A DNA stretch of 64,000 nt from assembly GCA_025210475.1 (NCBI GenBank), contig JAOARW010000046.1, forward strand, positions 62,001 through 126,000, read 5' to 3'. The notes beneath the pieces were generated by a model, which saw only the letters and a list, made by a program, of their open reading frames with translations, did not search any database and was not told where the DNA came from. The position numbers were made by a program, and so were the translations under genes. Below are positions 15,825-24,226 of this stretch, piece by piece. How positions within the stretch are numbered: the stretch's first letter is position 1; every line of letters starts with the position of its first letter. Origin of the DNA: Carboxylicivirga sp. GTDB taxonomy: Bacteria > Bacteroidota > Bacteroidia > Bacteroidales > Marinilabiliaceae.

Positions 15825-17114
15825 TTATTTTTCGGGATTAAATCTTATTTTTAGTTTCACTGTATCATCAGCCGGAAAACCTTTGTTGCTGGCCGGAATC
15901 CAGTCGGCACCTCTTTGGACGGCCCGAATAGCTTCAATGGAATAGTTTTCTCCCGGGCTTCGTTTTACATCAATCTTGCTAATGTCGCCCCTTTGGTCGA
16001 TGGTTAATAGCAATACCACCAACTCTTTTTTACCAGAACCATTTTTAGGATAACGAAGCGATTTCTCAATATCAAGCATGTATTTCTCCATGCCACCATC
16101 TGGTTCGGCATTAATAAACTCAGTCATCCGTCTATTTTCTTCATCCGAAGTTTCAGTTGTGATTACTTCGCTCAATGTAATCATGTCTTCTTCGAGGATG
16201 AAGTTGATTGAATCCTCACTACTTTTTGATGCTTCCTGTGCCAGGAAACCAATGAAATTAGCCGTAAGTGGTTTTGAAGAATCCTGCGCTGGTATTGTCA
16301 TTTCGTAATGACCATCCAAATCGGCCACTGTGCCCAGTTGGGTGCCTTTAATTTGAATGTTTGCACCGGGCAGTGGTTTTCTGTTCTGATCCATCACCCG
16401 GCCTTTTATAATTTTAAAATCGCTGTCGGTAGATGAAGCATACCCAAGCATTTTTGTGCCCTCAATGGTTCCGTAATCGATGGCATAGGCTTTTTGTTCC
16501 AATTCGCCTTTATTACCCATTATTTTACGACTTTCAACTTCAGTACTCTCCGCATCGGCAATGGTTAATTCGTCGATCGTTTCAATTTGTTTCGCCTTCC
16601 TTTTTAAGGGAGCTTCTTTTTTTATTTCAATTGGCTTGCTGGCTACCTGAGGCATGGTCGCTAATTCTTCCTTTTGAGGTGCATTGCGTTCATCGGCCGG
16701 CTCAATAATAAGATATGATGGAGGTGTTTGATCGTGTTTAACAGTCGGGGGTGCTTGTTTAGCAAGTGGTTGCAAATCTCTGTTTTCGGAAATTGTTGTT
16801 GGCTGGTTGGGAGCGATTAACCAAAGCGTGCTGATTGTTCCAATTGTAATAGCCAACGAAGCGGCAATATAAACTGCACGTCGCTTCCAGAAAGGTGTTG
16901 ATGGTGTTCCAAGTCGTGCCTGGATGCTTTGTAAATCCTTGTTGAGCGAATTCGTATCAATCGAAGCAAAACCTTCCAATGCCTCTTGTTCAAAGCTATC
17001 GTTTAGCAGTTGGCGCTCGAAATGATGAGCTTCAGATGGAGGCATCTTATTATCAAGATACATTTTAAAGGCATCTGCATCGTTGGTTTTGATATGTTTC
17101 TTTTTATTACTCAC
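15825..17114 (-). CDS. Anti-sigma-like membrane protein with carboxypeptidase-regulatory and TonB C-terminal domains
   Basis: The 429-residue protein has a cytoplasmic N-terminus (residues 1-85) like a short anti-sigma domain, then one membrane helix (residues ~88-107, AVYIAASLAITIGTISTLWL). A Pro/Lys/Glu-rich stretch (~110-200) could span the periplasm as in TonB. A CarboxypepD_reg-like domain follows (residues ~237-310: IKGRVMDQNRKPLPGANIQI). The C-terminal ~90 residues are TonB-like: LRYPKNGSGKKELVVLLLTI, then WIPASNKGFP and VKLKIRFNP. It overlaps the sigma gene by 8 bases. Role inferred: holds the sigma factor and senses a periplasmic or outer-membrane signal. The order of domains combines two systems usually found in separate proteins. 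Confidence 0.72.
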   Translation of the reverse strand: MSNKKKHIKTNDADAFKMYLDNKMPPSEAHHFERQLLNDSFEQEALEGFASIDTNSLNKDLQSIQARLGTPSTPFWKRRAVYIAASLAITIGTISTLWLIAPNQPTTISENRDLQPLAKQAPPTVKHDQTPPSYLIIEPADERNAPQKEELATMPQVASKPIEIKKEAPLKRKAKQIETIDELTIADAESTEVESRKIMGNKGELEQKAYAIDYGTIEGTKMLGYASSTDSDFKIIKGRVMDQNRKPLPGANIQIKGTQLGTVADLDGHYEMTIPAQDSSKPLTANFIGFLAQEASKSSEDSINFILEEDMITLSEVITTETSDEENRRMTEFINAEPDGGMEKYMLDIEKSLRYPKNGSGKKELVVLLLTIDQRGDISKIDVKRSPGENYSIEAIRAVQRGADWIPASNKGFPADDTVKLKIRFNPEK

Positions 17115-17694
17115 TGTACGATTCGATACAAATTTTCAAATTTCGCTTTCCGTTCTGAATATAACTCTTCACTTTTTTAATGTCCAGCTTCAAATTATCA
17201 CTTATTTCGCGATAGCACAATTCTTTAAAAAAGAATAATTCAATACAGGCCCTTTGATGTTCGCGCAAGCGCTTTAAACATTGCTGAAGGCGCTTGTCCA
17301 TTTCTTCGGGCTCCCAGTCGTTATTATCAGGATGCAGAATGAAATCGGATTCCATAAAATCAGCTTCAGTTTTTTCAAATTCTTTTTCTTTGCGAAGCTG
17401 TGATTGTTGGGTGCGTAAAAACATCAAACAATGATTTTTAGTTACCACATACAACCAGGGCTTAAAGTTATCAACCGATTTACTTAGTAGCTCTTTGCCC
17501 AATTTTTCAAAAATATCGGTTACTGCATCTTGTGCATTCTCTTTGTTTTTTAAATATTTTAAACAGACACCATAAACAAGGTGCATGTAGCGTTCGAATA
17601 ATAATCCCAACACATCAATATCTCCACTTTGACGAAACTCACTCAGTAGTTCCTCATCACTCTTTTCTTTGTTTTTAAACCAATTAAATGCCAT
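17107..17694 (-). CDS. ECF-type RNA polymerase sigma factor
   Basis: The 195-residue protein has sigma-70 region 2 at residues ~25-90, with the MHLVYGVCLKYLKNKENAQDAVTDIFEKL helix typical of ECF factors, and region 4 at ~135-190, RLREHQRACIELFFFKELCYREISDNLKLDIKKVKSYIQNGKRNLK, with the helix-turn-helix. It has no region 1 or 3. It directs transcription of a regulon, probably kept inactive by the membrane protein whose gene overlaps its 3' end. The divergent vWA-domain gene 107 bases away is the first candidate target. Length is normal for the class. Confidence 0.9.
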   Translation of the reverse strand: MAFNWFKNKEKSDEELLSEFRQSGDIDVLGLLFERYMHLVYGVCLKYLKNKENAQDAVTDIFEKLGKELLSKSVDNFKPWLYVVTKNHCLMFLRTQQSQLRKEKEFEKTEADFMESDFILHPDNNDWEPEEMDKRLQQCLKRLREHQRACIELFFFKELCYREISDNLKLDIKKVKSYIQNGKRNLKICIESYSE

Positions 17695-17801
17695 ACTATC
17701 TTTTGGGAATTTTTAAAAGTAGAAAAAATATCAAAAACTTTTATGGAATTTTTGTGGAAGCTGCATCCTAGGGTAAACGTTTCATTTAAAACCATAAGAC
17801 G

Positions 17802-19703
17802 ATGAAAAAGATAGCTCTATTATTAATAACAGGTTTAATGTTATTGTCAGTTAGTGTTTTGGGGCAGCAAAAATCCATTACAGGTTATGTTACCGATGAA
17901 TCAGGTGTAGCTATGCCAGGTGTAAATGTTATCGAGAAGAATACGGTCAACGGCACGATTACTAATTCAGAGGGATATTTTAAAATTAAAGTTTACCACG
18001 AAAATGCGATTCTTCAATTTGCGTTTATTGGTTTTGAAAGCCAGGAGGTAAAGGTGAAAGAAAAAACAGTTATTAATGTTACGCTTAAACAGAGTGTTTC
18101 GAACATTGAAGAGGTGGTTGTTACAGGATATGCAAGTCAAAAGAAAATTAGTTTAACCGGGAGTGCAGTTTGTGTTACAGGTAAGCGAAAAGGAAGACGA
18201 AACAAGCCATTAAAAGGACAAGCAGCTTATTTTGCCCCTCCTGCTTATACGCTTGATTATAGCAACGAGAAATATGCTTCGGTTTCAGAGAATGGGTATA
18301 AGGAAGTAACTAAAGAGCCGCTTTCAACTTTTTCGGTAGATGTGGATCGGGCATCCTACACTAATATTCGTCGGTTTTTAAATAATGGTCAGTTACCACC
18401 AAAAGATGCCATTCGAATTGAAGAGATGGTGAATTATTTCGACTACGATTATGCCCGGCCCGAAGGCGAACATCCTTTTTCGGTAAATCCCGAGCTGGCA
18501 ACTTGCCCGTGGAACGATGAACACTACCTGCTAAAAGTGGGATTGAAAGGGATGGAGATTGACAAAGAGGATTTGCCTCCATCAAACCTGGTGTTTTTAC
18601 TCGATGTAAGCGGATCGATGAACAGTGTGAATAAGCTTCCCCTATTAAAATCATCGTTTCGTTTATTGGTGAATGAACTAAGGGCCGAAGATCGGGTGTC
18701 GATCGTGGTGTATGCAGGAGCAGCAGGAGTGGTGTTAAAACCTACTTCCGGTAATAAGAAAAAGGAAATATTGGATGCTTTGGATCGACTCGAAGCAGGC
18801 GGATCAACAGCTGGAGGGGCAGGATTAAAACTGGCCTATAAATTGGCGAAAGAAAATTACCGCAAGCATGGCAACAATCGTATAATTCTGGCAACCGATG
18901 GTGATTTCAATGTTGGAATCAGCTCCAACCAAGGTATGGAGGATTTGGTGGAGGAAGAACGTAATAATGGAGTTTACATGACGGTATTGGGTTTTGGAAT
19001 GGGTAACTACAAAGACGATCGCATGGAAATTATTGCCGACAAAGGAAACGGTAATTATGCCTACATCGATAATCTTCAGGAGGCTCAAAAAACCTTGGTA
19101 AGCGAATTTGGCGGCACTTTGTTTACCATTGCCAAAGATGTTAAGTTTCAGATTGAGTTTAATCCTTCGAAAGTATTGGCCTATCGTTTGATTGGCTATG
19201 AAAATCGTTTGCTAAACGATGAGGATTTTAACGACGATACCAAAGATGCCGGAGAAATTGGTGCCGGACATACGGTGACGGCTTTGTACGAGATTATTCC
19301 GGTGGGTGCCAAAGATAGTAAGGACTGGATTTCGTCGGTTGACCCTCTGAAATATCAGAAAAAGAAATATACCGTTCAAGATGACTATTCTAACGAATGG
19401 CTGACTTTAAAGCTTCGATACAAAAAGCCCAATAAAGACAAGAGCATACTGCTGAAGAAAGTACTTGAAGGTAAAGTTAAAGACTTTAATAAAGCCAGTG
19501 ATGATTTCCGTTTTGCAGCTTCAGTAGCTGGTTTTGGTATGGTATTGCGCGATTCGCCATACATGGGTGAGCTTGCTTTTGATTCACTGCAAAGCATCGC
19601 TAAAAAGGCGAGGGGCGATGATGAACAAGGCTTTAAAGCCGAGATGGTACGCCTGATGAAAACGGCAGAAAGCTTAAGTATACAATATGCGGCCAATGAT
19701 TAA
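17802..19703 (+). CDS. von Willebrand factor A (YfbK-like) protein with carboxypeptidase-regulatory domain
   Basis: The 633-residue protein has a signal peptide (1-21), then a CarboxypepD_reg-like domain (residues ~24-98) and a stretch EEVVVTGYASQKKISLTGS (~104-122) that resembles the start of a SusC/RagA TonB-dependent-receptor plug, although no receptor follows. A YfbK-type N-terminal segment (~160-245) leads to a vWA domain (~262-430) with an intact MIDAS motif DVSGSMNS (Asp268) and TDGDFNVG. A C-terminal domain of the YfbK type (~440-620) ends the protein. vWA domains bind protein ligands through a metal. It lies divergent from the sigma factor. Function is unknown; surface or periplasmic adhesion is inferred. 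Confidence 0.86.
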   Translation: MKKIALLLITGLMLLSVSVLGQQKSITGYVTDESGVAMPGVNVIEKNTVNGTITNSEGYFKIKVYHENAILQFAFIGFESQEVKVKEKTVINVTLKQSVSNIEEVVVTGYASQKKISLTGSAVCVTGKRKGRRNKPLKGQAAYFAPPAYTLDYSNEKYASVSENGYKEVTKEPLSTFSVDVDRASYTNIRRFLNNGQLPPKDAIRIEEMVNYFDYDYARPEGEHPFSVNPELATCPWNDEHYLLKVGLKGMEIDKEDLPPSNLVFLLDVSGSMNSVNKLPLLKSSFRLLVNELRAEDRVSIVVYAGAAGVVLKPTSGNKKKEILDALDRLEAGGSTAGGAGLKLAYKLAKENYRKHGNNRIILATDGDFNVGISSNQGMEDLVEEERNNGVYMTVLGFGMGNYKDDRMEIIADKGNGNYAYIDNLQEAQKTLVSEFGGTLFTIAKDVKFQIEFNPSKVLAYRLIGYENRLLNDEDFNDDTKDAGEIGAGHTVTALYEIIPVGAKDSKDWISSVDPLKYQKKKYTVQDDYSNEWLTLKLRYKKPNKDKSILLKKVLEGKVKDFNKASDDFRFAASVAGFGMVLRDSPYMGELAFDSLQSIAKKARGDDEQGFKAEMVRLMKTAESLSIQYAAND

Positions 19704-19738
19704 TCTGTTCCAACTCTGATTCATTAATATCCGATTGT

Positions 19739-19779
19739 GGAGGGTTTGGTTTGAATAAACCGAACCCTTCCTTATTTTT
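19739..19779 (+). terminator. Terminator after the vWA gene
   Basis: GGAGGGTTTGGTTT (19739-19752) pairs with AAACCGAACCCTTCC (19757-19771), with G-U pairs, followed by TTATTTTTG. Confidence 0.78.
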
Positions 19780-19812
19780 GTCTGCTTCAATTACCTAAAC
19801 AGATCAAAAACA

Positions 19813-20337
19813 ATGGATGTAACCGAATACTTAGCTTTTTTGCCCTTGTTAATTTATGGTATTGCCCTGGCCGACCTGTTTGGCGAATGGAAACGACTGC
19901 TGGAACCCAAAGGTTTGTACCTGCCATACATATTGTTTACCATCGTGTTAACCGAAATTGCCGTTTACAATGTGTTTGTTTATGCCGAGCTGGTCAGTCA
20001 CCTAAGTGGAATTAAGTATTACGATTACATGGTGAAGTTGCTGCCTCCATTCTTATTTATGCTTACCGTTAATGCTTTTACGCCCGATAAAGGAGCAGAT
20101 ACTAAAACCTATTTCGATAAGCAAATGCCAAACTTTTGTGTGATGATGGCCGTTTTTATGGGTACCCGCTTCTTTTATGATTTTGGCGAAAGTCAAATAA
20201 CCATTATTGGTCGTATTGTGTCAATGGCACTCACTCTACTTGCCGGTTTTACGCGGAAGGTTTGGCTAACCTATGTGCTCGTAGTAGTCTGGTTTATTTT
20301 TATCTTTTCCCGATCGGGATTGACAATAAACTTATAA
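19813..20337 (+). CDS. Integral membrane protein of unknown function
   Basis: The 174-residue protein is strongly hydrophobic with about five membrane helices (residues ~10-25, 38-60, 75-90, 110-125, 150-168). It contains no motif I can assign. It begins after a terminator and ends before aroA on the opposite strand, so it is its own unit. An acidic/polar loop around residues 95-108 faces one side. Confidence 0.6.
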   Translation: MDVTEYLAFLPLLIYGIALADLFGEWKRLLEPKGLYLPYILFTIVLTEIAVYNVFVYAELVSHLSGIKYYDYMVKLLPPFLFMLTVNAFTPDKGADTKTYFDKQMPNFCVMMAVFMGTRFFYDFGESQITIIGRIVSMALTLLAGFTRKVWLTYVLVVVWFIFIFSRSGLTINL

Positions 20338-20400
20338 AATTAATTGGCAAACTACTTTCCAATAGTCTATTGCAGTTCACCTGATCTACATTGATTAGGC

Positions 20401-21633
20401 TTATTCTACAGACTCTTTATCAATACCTGCCATTGCAATATCTTCCCAGTAATTAGGATACGATTTGGTTATGACCATTGGATCGTCAATCACCAGGTTC
20501 GGGAATTTAACAGCAGCTGGTGCAAAAGCCATGGCCATGCGATGGTCTTTATAGGTGTTGATAACAATCGCTTCATCATCGATGGCTGTTTTTTCGCCAT
20601 CCCACGATAAGTCGTCAACATTATTGCTATTAAGGATGTAGCCCATCTTCTTAAGCTCATTAATAAGAGCTGTAATGCGATCGGTTTCTTTGATTTTCAG
20701 CGTTTGCAAGCCGGTAAAATGAAAACGTACGCCTAACAAGCAGCAGGTAACAGCAAGTGTTTGTGCCAGGTCGGGTTCATTAATAAAGTTGTAGTTAAAC
20801 TTGGATGGTTTTGTGCCAGTGTTGGTCAGGATGGTTCCTTTTTGCGAGAACTTAGTTTTAACTCCCAGTTTTTCGAACATCAATTTTACGTTCGAATCAC
20901 CTTGCAGGCTAATTTTTTTCAAGCCTTTCAGGTTTATTTCCATGTCAGGATTCAAGGCAGCAATCTCGTACCAATAGCTGGCTGCACTCCAGTCCGATTC
21001 AGCTGTTACCACCTTGGGTTGGTATTGGCCTTCGGGCACGGTAATCACATTGCCTTTCCAATGGCTTGTCACGCCAAAGTCTTTCATAAGGGCCAGCGTC
21101 ATCTCCAGGTAAGGTCGCGAGATAATATCACCCCTTAAAGTTAAGCGCAAACCATTTTCAATGGTAGGAGCTATCATCAATAAAGCCGAAATATACTGGC
21201 TGCTTACATTACCGGGTAACTCCAGATCACCACCTTCGAGGTTGCTGCCAAAAATGCGCAAGGGCGGATAGCCTTCTTTCTCAATATATTCAATTTTAGC
21301 ACCCAGCTGATTAAGAGCATCCACCAATGTTTTAATGGGGCGTTCCTTCATGCGGCTCGATCCGGTTATCACCCATTCGCCAACAATCTTTGAAAGAAAA
21401 GCTGTTAAAAAGCGCATGGTAGTACCAGCGGCACCAATGTCAAAAGTGGTGCTGTTCGAATTTAATACCTTCAGCATTGCTTGTGTATCGTCACTGTCCG
21501 ACAGGTTTTTAATCTCAAACGGACTATAGCTTAAAGCGTTCAGTAAGAGTAAGCGGTTACTGATGCTTTTCGATGATGGTAATTGCACCTGTATTTTGCT
21601 GTTATTGGTCTGGTGTGATAATTTATATTGCAT
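20401..21633 (-). CDS. aroA: 3-phosphoshikimate 1-carboxyvinyltransferase (EPSP synthase)
   Basis: The 410-residue enzyme joins shikimate-3-phosphate and phosphoenolpyruvate in the sixth step of the shikimate pathway. Recognisable segments are LPSSKSISNRLLLLNAL (residues ~18-34), GAAGTTMRFLTAFL (~70), RPYLEMTLALMKDFGV (~178), KETDRITALINELKKMG (~335) and DHRMAMAFAP (~380). It is slightly shorter than the E. coli enzyme. The gene follows aroB with a 98-base spacer on the same strand, so the two likely share regulation of chorismate supply. The spacer contains a heptad repeat tract (21698-21730). Confidence 0.95.
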   Translation of the reverse strand: MQYKLSHQTNNSKIQVQLPSSKSISNRLLLLNALSYSPFEIKNLSDSDDTQAMLKVLNSNSTTFDIGAAGTTMRFLTAFLSKIVGEWVITGSSRMKERPIKTLVDALNQLGAKIEYIEKEGYPPLRIFGSNLEGGDLELPGNVSSQYISALLMIAPTIENGLRLTLRGDIISRPYLEMTLALMKDFGVTSHWKGNVITVPEGQYQPKVVTAESDWSAASYWYEIAALNPDMEINLKGLKKISLQGDSNVKLMFEKLGVKTKFSQKGTILTNTGTKPSKFNYNFINEPDLAQTLAVTCCLLGVRFHFTGLQTLKIKETDRITALINELKKMGYILNSNNVDDLSWDGEKTAIDDEAIVINTYKDHRMAMAFAPAAVKFPNLVIDDPMVITKSYPNYWEDIAMAGIDKESVE

Positions 21634-21697
21634 GGTAGTATACTTCTTGAATCAATAAATAATGTCCCCTGTTTATGCTTGATCGCCTTGTAAATAA

Positions 21698-21730
21698 GTC
21701 TTAAATCTTATGTCTTACGTCTTGAATCTT
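21698..21730. repeat. Degenerate 7-bp tandem repeat (RTCTTNN), 5 units
   Basis: GTCTTAA-ATCTTAT-GTCTTAC-GTCTTGA-ATCTT lies in the spacer between aroB and aroA and ends just before the aroB stop at 21732. The period of 7 is not a multiple of 3 and the tract is non-coding. Confidence 0.7.
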
Positions 21731-21731
21731 C

Positions 21732-22802
21732 CTACTTAATATTGCAGTAAAAATGCAAGGCATCAAACACCTCTTCTTTACTGGCCTGGCAATTAATCTG
21801 GATTTTACCGATCTCTTCCAGAAGTGTGAAGTTAATCCGATTGGAGTCATTCTTCTTATCGTGCGTCATCAAACGGTATAATTCCTCAAAGTGATCTTTG
21901 CTAAAATCAAAATGACCAAAGATTGTTTCCAGCTGGTTGGCCACTTCCATCACCAATGGCATTGGAAATCCTAGGCGAACGTGCGACAAATATAACTCGC
22001 AAATAATACCGTAGGCTACAGCGTAACCATGCAACATGCCCCGGTTTTCGTGCATGGCCAGGCTCTCAAAGGCATGACCGAAAGTATGACCGAAATTCAG
22101 CGCCTTACGAATGTGGTTTTCGAGCGGATCGTTTTGTACGAAATGATCTTTTATGCGAATCGAGTCGGCCACCAATTCCTTTAGGGTATCGTAATCGGGA
22201 TTCAAAATATCGAAAGCCTTTAATTGCTCCCAGCGATCTGCCGAGTAGATAAAGGCATGCTTAATCATTTCTGCAAAGCCCGAAATAATATTTTCGTTGT
22301 CGAGTGTATCCAGAAAGCTGGTTTCGATCAACACTGCGGTGGCCTGGTTAAAAACACCTACTTCGTTTTTAAAGCCTTCGAAATTAATACCGGTTTTACC
22401 ACCAATAGATGCATCAACTTGTGCCAACAATGTGGTTGGGATGTTAATAAACTGGATGCCTCTTTTAAAAGTTGAAGCCGCAAAGCCACCTAAATCGCAA
22501 GGCATACCACCGCCCAAGGTAATTAAAAGTGATTTGCGATCGGCGCCACCATGGCTCAAAAGGTGCCACACATCCGATAAAGCTTCGATGCCTTTGTTGT
22601 GGTCGCCAGATTTGATTATAACAGTTCGATCCTTTGAAATACCAGCAACATCCTTAATTTTAGGATAGCATAGTTGATAGGCTGTTTCATCGGATAATAA
22701 AAAGACTTTATCGTGCGGAAAGTTGCTGATAAAATGCTCAATATCTTTCTTTAAATCTTCGGCAATAAAAACATTTGATTCTTTCGATAATAATGGAAAC
22801 AT
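21732..22802 (-). CDS. aroB: 3-dehydroquinate synthase
   Basis: The 356-residue NAD- and metal-dependent enzyme cyclises DAHP to 3-dehydroquinate, the second shikimate step. Motifs seen are GGGMPCDLGGFAASTFKRGI (residues ~97-116, dinucleotide binding), PTTLLAQVDASIGGKTGIN (~121-139), SGFAEMIKHAFI (metal and catalytic Lys/Glu region) and RKALNFGHTFGHAFES with metal-binding His residues. Length is normal for the Bacteroidota form. The ATG at 22802 is preceded by a 226-base divergent spacer. Confidence 0.95.
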   Translation of the reverse strand: MFPLLSKESNVFIAEDLKKDIEHFISNFPHDKVFLLSDETAYQLCYPKIKDVAGISKDRTVIIKSGDHNKGIEALSDVWHLLSHGGADRKSLLITLGGGMPCDLGGFAASTFKRGIQFINIPTTLLAQVDASIGGKTGINFEGFKNEVGVFNQATAVLIETSFLDTLDNENIISGFAEMIKHAFIYSADRWEQLKAFDILNPDYDTLKELVADSIRIKDHFVQNDPLENHIRKALNFGHTFGHAFESLAMHENRGMLHGYAVAYGIICELYLSHVRLGFPMPLVMEVANQLETIFGHFDFSKDHFEELYRLMTHDKKNDSNRINFTLLEEIGKIQINCQASKEEVFDALHFYCNIK

Positions 22803-23028
22803 TTCGAATGATTAATGATGAAACAAGCGAATTTTATTTTAAAATAAGGTTGATCTTAACAATTCTCCCTTCTTAGTTTGTTTGGTGCCTGCAAAAATAG
22901 TTATTTTTAGCGATTGAAAACATGTTTTTACTTGTCTTTGAGAAAAACTGATAAATTGTAAGTAAATATCGATGATAAATATCATGTTGAAACAATTGTA
23001 TTGGTTTTACCCGAGTAATATTTCGTAA

Positions 23029-23502
23029 ATGAAGTTGAAATTTAATAATAAAGAAAAAGCAAAGCGATTAAGTACTGTATTGCGAATTATTGTGATGCTG
23101 GCCATTGTGCCCATTGGGGTGAATTATCTTTGGATTGAAACGACGGATAAGATGATGGAGATGTTGATCTGGCTTTTTCTGATCGTTATCGTAGTTCTTT
23201 ATTATATAGGTGGTTTTTGTTACGTTGAGGTGGAGGCCAGTGAACGCTTACTGGATGTGAAATATTACAACTTGTTTCCATTTTGGCGCGAATATAAGCG
23301 GGTTGTTCTTCCGGCCGAACGCATCAAATATGTGAAAGTACGAAAAGGGCTTGGAGTGTTTGGCAGCGGATTAATTATTTGTGGTCGGGTTAAGGGACGA
23401 ATTGCCATGTTTCCAACCATTGGTTTAAGTGCCTTAAGTAAAAAGGATATTGAGTTATTACAATCATACGCTAAAGAAATATCAACCAATAAAATGTCAT
23501 GA
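23029..23502 (+). CDS. Membrane protein with PH-like cytoplasmic domain, unknown function
   Basis: The 157-residue protein has two membrane helices (residues ~19-35 and 45-63) and then a soluble beta-rich half containing YVEVEASERLLDVKYYNLFPFWREYKRV, which suggests a small PH-like (DUF304-type) fold. A basic N-terminus precedes the first helix. The next gene overlaps its stop by four bases (ATGA), so both are translated from one message. Function is unknown. Confidence 0.62.
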   Translation: MKLKFNNKEKAKRLSTVLRIIVMLAIVPIGVNYLWIETTDKMMEMLIWLFLIVIVVLYYIGGFCYVEVEASERLLDVKYYNLFPFWREYKRVVLPAERIKYVKVRKGLGVFGSGLIICGRVKGRIAMFPTIGLSALSKKDIELLQSYAKEISTNKMS

Positions 23503-24107
23503 TGCGAAGAGTAGTATTGTTTTTATTTATAGTGAGTATTTATCAGGTCGCATCGGCACAATTTCGGAATAAAGATTGGTACATAACTCCTAAAATATCG
23601 TTTGCCGACTACAGTAACCGAAACGACTGGAATGGTTATAGCATTAATAAAATTCCACCCATCTCAGTGTCGGTCGAAAAAGGCGTGACTGATTTCTTGA
23701 GTATCGGTGCCCTGGCAGGTTTTAACAGCGATAAATATGAGAATGACACCTTATCAACCAATGTTCATAAGTATTCAGATTTTGCTGTTGGCGCGATTGC
23801 AAATGTCCATTTTGCCGGCTGGATTGAAAAGTGGAGTAATTATTCCATCTATCTGGGTGATTGGGATATTTATGCCGGGCTAGGTACACTTTTTAAGTGG
23901 AGTAGTACCGACGAAACGGATGTGTGGAACAAAGAGCTGAAGGAATTACAGGATTTTAGTGAGTCATCATTTAATGTTAAAATCCGACCGCTTGTGGGCG
24001 TCCGTTATTTCCTTAACGATAACATAACCATGTTGGTAGAAGTGGGGCATGGCAACCTCGGCTTATTTACAACAGGTCTTACTTTTAGGATTCCACATGC
24101 GTATTAG
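23499..24107 (+). CDS. Probable outer-membrane protein of unknown function
   Basis: The 202-residue protein has a signal peptide (1-20, ending VASAQ). It continues with amphipathic strands and many aromatic residues (KDWYITPKISFADYSN, SIYLGDWDIYAGLGTLFKW) and ends in LGLFTTGLTFRIPHAY. This suggests an eight-stranded barrel. The ATGA overlap with the preceding membrane-protein gene implies translational coupling and a joint role. No family name can be given. Confidence 0.65.
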   Translation: MMRRVVLFLFIVSIYQVASAQFRNKDWYITPKISFADYSNRNDWNGYSINKIPPISVSVEKGVTDFLSIGALAGFNSDKYENDTLSTNVHKYSDFAVGAIANVHFAGWIEKWSNYSIYLGDWDIYAGLGTLFKWSSTDETDVWNKELKELQDFSESSFNVKIRPLVGVRYFLNDNITMLVEVGHGNLGLFTTGLTFRIPHAY

Positions 24108-24226
24108 CAGGGTATAGAATATTTACAGCAAAAGTTCGAATTCTGCTAAATATAAAATTATCCCTTAATCTGGTTCGATAATAAGAATTATTTTATACTT
24201 TTAGTTGTTGATAATCAAACCTTAAA

